Below are positions 1 to 4,589 of a DNA stretch of 5,416 bases, one piece after another. Under the pieces are notes generated by a model. It made no database searches. It had not been told where the DNA came from and saw only the letters and a list, made by a program, of their open reading frames with translations. Position numbers and translations under genes: made by a program. How positions within the stretch are numbered: position 1 is the stretch's first letter; each line of letters opens with the position of its first letter. This DNA is from JABDGZ01 sp964487685 (lineage in GTDB: Bacteria; Omnitrophota; Gorgyraeia; Zapsychrales; Fredricksoniimonadaceae), in contig CAZASA010000126.1 in assembly GCA_964487685.1 (NCBI GenBank), forward strand, positions 1 through 5,416. The letters run 5' to 3'.

Positions 1-488
1 TCCTTGATATGGACGGCCTGCTGCTTTTGTTTGGCATCGGCAATTTCAAAGATCAGCTGTTCCGCTGAATCAACCAATTCATCGATGTCCACATTAACGG
101 AATAACTTTTCGAGATGATCTCCGTGGCATTTTTAATAAGCTGGCGCTGAATGCCTTTTTCCTTAACTATGTCGATGTAATATTGCGCATTGGCCGCGGT
201 GGGGACAAAATCCGCCAATTGGGACAGGTAAGACAGGCCGCCCAGGCTCTCTAACTGCCCGGTGTTCTTAAGCCAGTCAGAAAGGGTAATGATGTCAACC
301 CTCTTGCGCTGGGCATAGAGCTCACGCACGGCATCAAAGATCTTTTGGTGGGTGGTCTCGTAAAAATAAAAGCTATCGAGGTGTTCAATGGACACCCCGA
401 TAGCTTCTTCGGAGATCATCATGGCCCCCAAAACCGCTTTTTCAGCGTCGATATTCTGGGGAGGGACCCTGATCGTTTGCTGTTCCAT
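1..488 (-). CDS. dnaB: Replicative DNA helicase DnaB, N-terminal part (3' end outside window)
   Basis: DnaB is the hexameric replicative helicase that unwinds DNA ahead of the fork and recruits primase. My translation from the ATG at 488-486 gives about 162 residues with no stop, running off the window edge. It opens MEQQTIRVPPQNIDAEKAVL, and PPQNxxAExxVLGAM is the hallmark start of the DnaB N-terminal domain. A segment resembling the family's DFY-x-x-x-H-x-x-IF stretch (FYFYETTHQKIF, about residues 42-53) and a DIITLSDWL segment follow. The visible part covers the N-terminal primase-interacting domain and the start of the linker; the RecA-like ATPase domain with Walker A lies outside. AAAAGG at 499-494 is a plausible ribosome site five bases before the ATG. 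The gene starts 14 bp after rplI, a common pairing. A strong hairpin followed by a U-rich tract lies inside the coding region and is listed separately. No intein is seen in the visible part. Confidence 0.95.
   Translation of the reverse strand, partial: MEQQTIRVPPQNIDAEKAVLGAMMISEEAIGVSIEHLDSFYFYETTHQKIFDAVRELYAQRKRVDIITLSDWLKNTGQLESLGGLSYLSQLADFVPTAANAQYYIDIVKEKGIQRQLIKNATEIISKSYSVNVDIDELVDSAEQLIFEIADAKQKQQAVHIK
361..408 (-). terminator. Terminator-like hairpin with U-tract inside dnaB
   Basis: Read as dnaB mRNA, AAGCUAUCGGGGUGU (406-392) pairs with ACACCUCGAUAGCUU (384-370) around a 7-nt loop (391-385), giving 15 base pairs with one G-U. The stem can extend by a G-U (407/369) and an A-U (408/368). 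It runs directly into UUUUAUUUUUA (371-361). A stable stem followed by a U-rich tract is the form of an intrinsic terminator, and the tract is on the correct side only for the dnaB direction. The hairpin occupies about nt 83-119 of the dnaB coding sequence, so ribosomes would normally cover it. It could therefore act as a translation-sensitive attenuator. The protein encoded here is ordinary DnaB, so function is inferred from structure only. Confidence 0.4.
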
Positions 489-502
489 GGAGGCCTTTTA
501 TT

Positions 503-949
503 TTAGCTTTTTTTCGTGACCCACAAGCGGACTTTGGCGATCACTTGCGGATGAAATTTGACACCGATCTCAAAAATACCCAGATCATCGACAGGTTTTT
601 CAAGGACCAGGGCCTTCTTTTCGATCTTGTGGCCTTCAGCTTCCAGGGCCAAGAGGATCTCAGTTTCCGAGACCGCCCCGTAAAGTTTTTCCTGGTCATT
701 GACCTCAACAGCGATCGTTATGGAGACCTTGCTTAAAATATCGGCTTTTTGCTGGGCTTCCTGCTTCTCCAGCTCGCACAAGGCCAAGCGTTTGGCCTTT
801 TCCTTTTCAATACGCTTGATATTACCTTCCGTCGCCGGCATACCCAATTGGCGCGGTAATAAATAATTGCGGGCATAGCCGTTTTTTACTTTAACGACAT
901 CGCCGACCTGGCCCAACTTGTCTACATTTTCCATCAGGATAATATTCAT
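503..949 (-). CDS. rplI: 50S ribosomal protein L9 (bL9)
   Basis: bL9 binds 23S rRNA near the base of the L1 stalk and helps maintain reading frame and limit collisions between ribosomes. The 148-residue product has the usual family length. The N-terminal rRNA-binding domain (about 1-40) has the signature GDVVKVKNGYARNYLLP at 16-32. A charged Glu/Lys helix (about 41-75) forms the rigid connector. The C-terminal domain (about 77-146) contains KLYGAVS at 88-94, matching the family KLFGSVT motif. An AGGG at 960-957 lies seven bases before the ATG and serves as a modest ribosome site. The gene is separated from rpsR by the repeat and gap interval and is followed 14 bp later by dnaB. The assembly gap begins only 29 bp upstream of the start, so any dedicated promoter would be hidden in the Ns. 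Confidence 0.97.
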   Translation of the reverse strand: MNIILMENVDKLGQVGDVVKVKNGYARNYLLPRQLGMPATEGNIKRIEKEKAKRLALCELEKQEAQQKADILSKVSITIAVEVNDQEKLYGAVSETEILLALEAEGHKIEKKALVLEKPVDDLGIFEIGVKFHPQVIAKVRLWVTKKS

Positions 950-978
950 ATTTTTTCCCTATTCATTGGTCGTCATTC

Positions 979-1078
979 NNNNNNNNNNNNNNNNNNNNNN
1001 NNNNNNNNNNNNNNNNNNNNNNNNNNNNNNNNNNNNNNNNNNNNNNNNNNNNNNNNNNNNNNNNNNNNNNNNNNNNNN
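979..1078. other. Assembly gap of exactly 100 N
   Basis: Positions 979-1078 are all N. A run of exactly 100 is a common placeholder for a gap of unknown size, so the true distance between rpsR and rplI is not known. The left flank ends CGTCATTC (971-978), the same bases that end each 26-bp unit on the right flank, and the right flank begins at a unit boundary. The tandem repeat therefore probably continues into the gap and probably caused it. Confidence 0.97.
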
Positions 1079-1156
1079 CCGACACTCACAGTTGTTCGTC
1101 ATTCCCGACACTCACAGTTGTTCGTCATTCCCGACACTCACAGTTGTTCGTCATTC
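1079..1156. repeat. 26-bp tandem repeat, at least three identical copies
   Basis: Three exact head-to-tail copies lie at 1079-1104, 1105-1130 and 1131-1156. Each starts CCGACACTCA and ends CGTCATTC. There is no spacer between copies, so this is a simple tandem array and not CRISPR. The period of 26 is not a multiple of three, which argues against a coding repeat. Each copy plus the next two or three bases (CGTCATTCCCG) equals the 5' half of the palindromic element that follows at 1151-1174. The units therefore look like duplications of a truncated palindrome plus adjoining sequence. The array would be transcribed as part of the rpsR-rplI message. The copy number is a minimum, because the array abuts the gap. 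Confidence 0.95.
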
Positions 1157-1174
1157 CCGCGAAAGCGGGAATCC
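1150..1174. repeat. Dispersed-type palindromic repeat element (GTCATTCCCGC hairpin)
   Basis: ATTCCCGC (1153-1160) and GCGGGAAT (1165-1172) form a perfect 8-bp inverted repeat around GAAA. With the flanking GTC and CC this is the widespread intergenic repeat core GTCATTCCCGC-GAAA-GCGGGAATCC known from many bacterial genomes, often mistranslated as VIPAKAGI or RHSRESGNP peptides. It lies in the mRNA 12 nt after the rpsR stop. No U-run follows on the coding strand, so it is not a classical intrinsic terminator. It could still stabilise or mark the 3' end of the upstream message. The inverted repeat is certain; membership of a dispersed family cannot be shown from one window. Confidence 0.85.
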
Positions 1175-1184
1175 ATAACAAAAC

Positions 1185-1502
1185 TTACTTTCTTTTTGAA
1201 GATCCCACCGATAAAAGCCCCAAGAAGCGGGCTAGTTTCACCGCGATAGTGATCTGCCTCTGCTGGGTGGCACTGGCAGAGGTCAAACGGCGGGAAAACA
1301 ATTTCCCGCGTTCGGTCAGGCATTTTTGCAAAAACGCGATGTTCTTATAATTGATCTCCGTCCCTTTGGGGATGGACATACGCGGAGGCCTTGGGCCCCG
1401 GCGAGCTCCGCCGTCCCTGCCGCCGAACGAACTATTATCACCATCTTTTTTAAATGGTTTTCTATCTGTAGCACCGCGCTTTTTAGTGAATTTTCGCTCC
1501 AT
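1185..1502 (-). CDS. rpsR: 30S ribosomal protein S18 (bS18) with basic N-terminal extension
   Basis: bS18 sits on the platform of the small subunit and binds 16S rRNA together with bS6. The product is 105 residues. The conserved core (about 48-97) runs EINYKNIAFLQKCLTERGKL, then SRRLTSASATQQRQITIAVK and LARFLGLL. This is the family pattern of IDYKD, then a long helix, then RRxTGxxAxxQRxLxxAIKxAR. The core departs from the usual form at several sites, for example TS for TG and VKLAR for IKRAR. The first 45 residues or so are an Arg/Lys/Gly-rich extension (GGRDGGARRGPRPPR near 27-41) that makes the protein longer than the common 75-90 residues. The ATG lies one base after the ssb stop with a strong GGGAGG inside the end of ssb, which supports this start and coupling to ssb. 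Confidence 0.95.
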   Translation of the reverse strand: MERKFTKKRGATDRKPFKKDGDNSSFGGRDGGARRGPRPPRMSIPKGTEINYKNIAFLQKCLTERGKLFSRRLTSASATQQRQITIAVKLARFLGLLSVGSSKRK

Positions 1503-1503
1503 C

Positions 1504-1932
1504 TTATTCCTCCCAAGCTATATCTTCCGGTGATATCACTGTGTCCTGATCACCGGTATCTTTGGCTGCTGGTTCAGTATTGCCTGTGGCTTCGGTTTTG
1601 ACCGGAGCACCGAGGAACTGTATCCGCTCTGCCCGCACATCGATCGTGCTTCGTTTTTGACCATCACCTGTTTCCCAAGAACGGCTTTGTAAGATCCCTT
1701 CAACAAAGACAGCTCGGCCTTTTTGTAAATATTGATTACAGATCTCCGCCTGTTTGTCCCACGCTGTTACCGTGATAAAACAGGTATCTTCTTTCAATTC
1801 CCCGGTGCGGTCCTTGAATTTTCGGTTGACGGCGATACGTAAATTGGTCACGGCCGTTCCGTTAGGCGTGTAACGCAATTCCGGGTCCTTGGTTAAATTT
1901 CCGATCAGCAAAACTTTGTTTAAACTGGCCAT
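1504..1932 (-). CDS. ssb: Single-stranded DNA-binding protein
   Basis: SSB coats single-stranded DNA during replication, recombination and repair and recruits partner proteins through its C-terminal tip. The 142-residue product opens MASLNKVLLIGNLTKDPELR, the standard SSB start, followed by YTPNGTAVTNLRIAVNR. The OB fold spans about 4-107. Aromatic residues W58 (ITVTAWDKQAE) and W86 (SRSWETGDG) fall in the usual places for stacking with DNA. A short polar linker (about 110-133) leads to an acidic end, PEDIAWEE. This replaces the common DDIPF-like tip: the Pro-Phe pair is absent, and a Trp followed by two Glu closes the protein. ssb lies between rpsF and rpsR, its most common setting. It starts 15 bp after rpsF behind a double purine-rich ribosome site. 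Confidence 0.97.
   Translation of the reverse strand: MASLNKVLLIGNLTKDPELRYTPNGTAVTNLRIAVNRKFKDRTGELKEDTCFITVTAWDKQAEICNQYLQKGRAVFVEGILQSRSWETGDGQKRSTIDVRAERIQFLGAPVKTEATGNTEPAAKDTGDQDTVISPEDIAWEE
1509..1514 (-). promoter_or_regulatory. Shine-Dalgarno site for rpsR inside the end of ssb
   Basis: GGGAGG on the coding strand lies six bases before the rpsR ATG (1502-1500). It sits within the last codons of ssb, with the ssb stop between it and the start. A ribosome terminating on ssb would be placed right at this site, so the two genes are probably translationally coupled. The site also fixes the rpsR start. Confidence 0.8.
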
Positions 1933-1938
1933 TGTATT

Positions 1939-1950
1939 CCCCTCTCCTTA
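1939..1950 (-). promoter_or_regulatory. Ribosome-binding site of ssb overlapping the rpsF stop
   Basis: The coding strand reads TAAGGAGAGGGG, in which the first TAA (1950-1948) is the rpsF stop codon. It contains AAGGAG 11 nt from the ssb ATG and GAGGGG 6 nt from it. The overlap of stop codon and Shine-Dalgarno sequence suggests that ribosomes finishing rpsF can restart on ssb. Confidence 0.75.
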
Positions 1951-2262
1951 CAGAGCTTTATTCAAGCTTTCTTGAGCATCCACTTTAACAGTCAAAAAAC
2001 GCAGGATCTGTTCGTTGATGCGCAGGATACTCTGCAATTTGGCGATGCTGGAACTTTTAGCTTCCAGGTTCAACAGATAATACGACCCTTCCGCGATCTT
2101 TTGGATGGGAAAGCTCATTTTATGGCGGTCTAACCATAATTGGCTGTTGACTAATTTGATCTCAGTCTTGACCAAGGAATCAGCCACCTGCTTGGCGATC
2201 TCATCCTTGGTAGTTTGCGGCGCATGAGCGTCGACAATATAAACTAATTCATACTTGTTCAT
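1948..2262 (-). CDS. rpsF: 30S ribosomal protein S6 (bS6)
   Basis: bS6 pairs with bS18 on the platform of the 30S subunit. The 104-residue product starts MNKYELVYIVDAHAP, the family's first beta strand. It has the conserved central segment LWLDRHKMSFPIQKIAEGSY (about 43-62), corresponding to the usual G-x-R-x-LAYPIxKxxxGxY motif, here with D-RHKMSFPI. The end of the fold is marked by ILRINEQILRFLTVKVD (about 79-95), matching the family's NEx-ILRxLTVK signature. There is no long C-terminal tail. The start overlaps the pth stop in ATGA (2262-2259), with AAGGA six bases upstream. In several bacteria the S6-S18 complex represses this operon through an rpsF leader RNA. Here rpsF has no untranslated leader of its own, so such control would need a site within pth. 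Confidence 0.96.
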   Translation of the reverse strand: MNKYELVYIVDAHAPQTTKDEIAKQVADSLVKTEIKLVNSQLWLDRHKMSFPIQKIAEGSYYLLNLEAKSSSIAKLQSILRINEQILRFLTVKVDAQESLNKAL

Positions 2263-2837
2263 TGTTGGTCCTTTTTGTTATAGATGTTCATGGCAACATT
2301 GGCACCTTCGGTCACCCAGCATGTGACACAATCCAGCGCCTTATTAATAAAATCCGGCAGGGCTTTCTTCTGAGCCGGAGTAAAATTTGACAGAACATAA
2401 TCCACGGTATCAGCCGCGTTCTTGGGGCTGTCGATCCCCATCCTTAGCCGGGCGAATTGATCAGACCCTAATTCCTTAATAATAGACTTCAGACCATTAT
2501 GGCCGCCGGCAGAACCCGAAGGCCGCAGGCGCATTGTTCCAAAGGAAAGAGTAAGATCATCGCAAACGACCAAGATATCTTCCGGGGCCATTCCCTGCCT
2601 GTCCGCGAGTTTTTTGACAGACAACCCCGAATCGTTCATATAGGTCATCGGCATCAACAAAGAACATTCAATACTTTCAATCACTGCCTTAAAAATGAAT
2701 CCCTGACTACTCGCGGAAACATGCCCTTTAGACTTAAGTTTTATCCCTAAGTTTTCAAGGACCATAAAGCCTAAATTATGACGGTTTAGGCCATACTGCT
2801 CCCCGGGATTCCCAAGGCCTACGATCAACTTCCTCAT
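2259..2837 (-). CDS. pth: Peptidyl-tRNA hydrolase
   Basis: This cytoplasmic enzyme cleaves the ester bond between peptide and tRNA on prematurely released peptidyl-tRNAs, recycling the tRNA. The 192-residue product has the usual family length. All residues known to matter in the E. coli enzyme are present at the same numbers: N10 (GLGNPG), H20 (NRHNLG), N68 (PMTYMNDSG), D93 (VVCDDLTLSFG) and N114 (SAGGHNGLKSI). The DDLxLxxG motif carries Thr at 96, where Asp is usual. The start overlaps the rplY stop in ATGA (2837-2834) and no clear Shine-Dalgarno sequence precedes it, so expression probably relies on coupling to rplY. The stop overlaps the rpsF start in the same way. The rplY-pth pair is widely conserved. 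Confidence 0.97.
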   Translation of the reverse strand: MRKLIVGLGNPGEQYGLNRHNLGFMVLENLGIKLKSKGHVSASSQGFIFKAVIESIECSLLMPMTYMNDSGLSVKKLADRQGMAPEDILVVCDDLTLSFGTMRLRPSGSAGGHNGLKSIIKELGSDQFARLRMGIDSPKNAADTVDYVLSNFTPAQKKALPDFINKALDCVTCWVTEGANVAMNIYNKKDQQ

Positions 2838-3586
2838 TTTTTAGCATCATCTTTTTTGGGAGCTTCAGCCTTCTTGGCACCCCCGGCAGCCGGACCTGCA
2901 GCCTTACCAGCGGCAGCGTCAGCACCCTCTTCCTTCTTCTTTTCCTTCAAAACTTCAGGCTCAGTCCCTGCGGCTGCGGCTTCACCTTCAAGAGCAGGAG
3001 CAGCTACTTCTTCACGCATGGAACCGGCGACGGTGATGATCACGGATTCAGGGTCTTGCTTGGTACGCACACCTGCAGGCAATACCAGGTCTTTGACAAA
3101 TAGTGAATCATGAACACCCAAATTAGTAACGTCAGCTTCCAAATGATGCGGGATATGGGTCGGTAAACAGATAACTTCAAGTTCCCACATCAAATGCTCC
3201 AAGGTACCGCCATCGCGCTTGACGCCAATGGCCTCGCCCTTGGGAAGGATCTTGACCTTGATCTCGATCTCTTTATCAAGGGAAATACGGTTAAAATCAA
3301 TGTGAATGACTTCATCAGTGACCGGATGCAGCTGGATATCCTTGATGATCGCCGGGAAATCCGAGACCTTCTTGCCTTCATCAACCAGATTAAGATGATA
3401 GATCAGGCTTTCGCCGATATGCTGGCGGTAAATGCGGTCATAGGCCTTGCGGTCGGCCTGGATGGTCGTTGGCTTGGAATCTCCGCCGTAAACGATGCCG
3501 GGGATCAAATTCGAACGGCGCACCTGACGGGCCCTGGCAGATCCTGTGGTTTTTCTTAGTTGTACGTCAAAATTAATTTGTTCCAT
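2834..3586 (-). CDS. rplY: 50S ribosomal protein L25, long general-stress (Ctc/TL5) form
   Basis: bL25 of the Ctc/TL5 type binds 5S rRNA in the large subunit. The 250-residue product has two domains and a tail. The N-terminal 5S-binding domain (about 1-98) includes TGSARARQVRRSNLIPGIVYG at 14-34 and HPVTDEVIHIDFNRI at 87-101. The C-terminal TL5 domain (about 102-187) includes GVKRDGGTLEH and VHDSLFVKDLVLPAGV and ends at about VIITVAG. The last 63 residues are a low-complexity tail rich in Ala, Lys, Glu and Gly, as often seen in long Ctc proteins and probably disordered. The ATG lies 21 bp after prs with GAAGAGG (3600-3594) seven bases upstream. The order glmU-prs-ctc-pth matches that of Bacillus subtilis and many other bacteria. 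Confidence 0.95.
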   Translation of the reverse strand: MEQINFDVQLRKTTGSARARQVRRSNLIPGIVYGGDSKPTTIQADRKAYDRIYRQHIGESLIYHLNLVDEGKKVSDFPAIIKDIQLHPVTDEVIHIDFNRISLDKEIEIKVKILPKGEAIGVKRDGGTLEHLMWELEVICLPTHIPHHLEADVTNLGVHDSLFVKDLVLPAGVRTKQDPESVIITVAGSMREEVAAPALEGEAAAAGTEPEVLKEKKKEEGADAAAGKAAGPAAGGAKKAEAPKKDDAKK

Positions 3587-3607
3587 TTGATTACCTCTTC
3601 ATTGTTA

Positions 3608-4558
3608 TTAATTTCTTATTTCTTCGAATAAACTGCTGATCGATTCCGCGTTATGGGTGCGGACAATGGCCTCGGCCAAAAGCGGTGCGATCGACAATTG
3701 TTTTATTTTAGGGTTCTGTGCCCCGTCTTTTAAGGGAATACTGTTGGTGACGACCACCTCAAGTAATTCCTTGCAATTAATGATCCTCTCCTTGGCGGGT
3801 CCGGATAATACCCCGTGGCTTGCCGCCGCGTAGATACCTTTAGCGCCAAAATTCTTGAGGGCATTGACAGCATCGACCAGGGACCCTGCCGTGGCAATGA
3901 TATCATCCACGATCACCACGTTCTTGTCCTTGACATCGCCCAATATATGCAAAACCTCGGTCTTGTCCGGTGAGGTGCGCCGTTTATCAACGATGGCCAG
4001 GGCCGCCCGTAAACGGTTGGCATAAGCCCGCGCCATTTTAATACCGCCGACGTCCGGGGACACAATGACCAGGTCATCGATCTTGCGTTCCTTGAAATAC
4101 TCGGACAAAACATTGATCGCGTACAAATGGTCGACCGGAATATCAAAGAAGCCCTGCAGCTGGCTGGCATGCAGGTCCATCGTCAATACACGATTGGCCC
4201 CGGAGGCAACGATCAAATTAGCCACGAGCTTTGCCGTGATCGGCACCCGCGGCTGGTCTTTGCGGTCCTGACGGGCATAGCCGTAATACGGGATAACAGC
4301 CGTGATCCTGTCGGCGGATGCCCGACGGGCGGCATCGATCATGATCAGCAGTTCCATCAAATTTTCATTGACCATCGGACAGGTCGGCTGAACAATAAAA
4401 ACATCCTGCCCGCGGATATTTTCCTTGATATGGACGCGGATCTCGCCTTCGCTAAAACGCCCGACAAAAACTTCCGTTTGCTTGATCCCCAGCTTCTTAC
4501 AGATCTCTGATGTCAAGGAAGGATTTGCATTCCCGCCCAAGACTGATAATTTTCTCAT
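3608..4558 (-). CDS. prs: Ribose-phosphate pyrophosphokinase (PRPP synthetase)
   Basis: Prs makes PRPP from ribose 5-phosphate and ATP for purine, pyrimidine, histidine, tryptophan and NAD synthesis. From the ATG at 4558 the product is 316 residues, close to the 315 of E. coli. Visible landmarks are the FxxGE segment (RFSEGEIRV, 34-42), the ATP-binding loop YYGYARQDRK (91-100), catalytic-region His130 in DLHASQLQGFF, SPDVGG (167-172), DKRR (191-194) with catalytic Lys192, and the PRPP loop VDDIIATAGS (217-226). In that loop the second acidic position, Asp in most bacterial enzymes (DDxIDTxGT), is Ala222. A longer reading from 4612 would overlap glmU and add 18 residues unlike the family. The shorter start has a good GAGAGG site and leaves 31 bp after glmU, so I chose it. 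Confidence 0.96.
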   Translation of the reverse strand: MRKLSVLGGNANPSLTSEICKKLGIKQTEVFVGRFSEGEIRVHIKENIRGQDVFIVQPTCPMVNENLMELLIMIDAARRASADRITAVIPYYGYARQDRKDQPRVPITAKLVANLIVASGANRVLTMDLHASQLQGFFDIPVDHLYAINVLSEYFKERKIDDLVIVSPDVGGIKMARAYANRLRAALAIVDKRRTSPDKTEVLHILGDVKDKNVVIVDDIIATAGSLVDAVNALKNFGAKGIYAAASHGVLSGPAKERIINCKELLEVVVTNSIPLKDGAQNPKIKQLSIAPLLAEAIVRTHNAESISSLFEEIRN

Positions 4559-4564
4559 GATGTT

Positions 4565-4570
4565 CCTCTC
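4565..4570 (-). promoter_or_regulatory. Shine-Dalgarno site that fixes the prs start
   Basis: GAGAGG on the coding strand lies six bases before the ATG at 4558-4556. It lies inside the longer in-frame reading that begins at 4612, and the protein from 4558 (MRKLSVLGGNANPSL) matches the family N-terminus. It therefore supports the short start and a normal gap between glmU and prs. Confidence 0.75.
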
Positions 4571-4589
4571 AAACTGCTTAAATTTATGA

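Noticed and set aside
946..966. Six-codon upstream ORF (MNREKI) whose TGA overlaps the rplI ATG
   Set aside because: No ribosome site, very short, and it sits next to the gap; easily a chance ATG.
1079..1174. Possible CRISPR array
   Set aside because: The 26-bp units are identical and contiguous, with no variable spacers, and no cas gene is present.
918..1178. Plus-strand reading frame across the repeats and gap (ends RHSRESGNP)
   Set aside because: It runs through 100 N and its peptide is the well-known false translation of the palindromic repeat; no ribosome site or protein-like composition.
2269..2310. Promoter-like TATAAC upstream of rpsF
   Set aside because: The -35 match is weak and a transcript would begin almost at the ribosome site, leaving no usable leader.
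2309..2327. Small stem (GTCAC/GTGAC) next to CCG in pth, upstream of rpsF, as a possible S6-S18 binding motif
   Set aside because: Only five base pairs, within conserved pth coding sequence, and it does not clearly match the known motif.
2769..2791. 7-bp inverted repeat (GCCTAAA/TTTAGGC) early in pth
   Set aside because: Short stem with a 9-nt loop and no proper U-tract; within chance expectation.
2856..3559. Plus-strand reading frames opposite rplY (Ala/Ser-rich at 2856-3113, and 3194-3559)
   Set aside because: Antisense shadows of the rplY coding sequence with no ribosome site or recognisable protein family.
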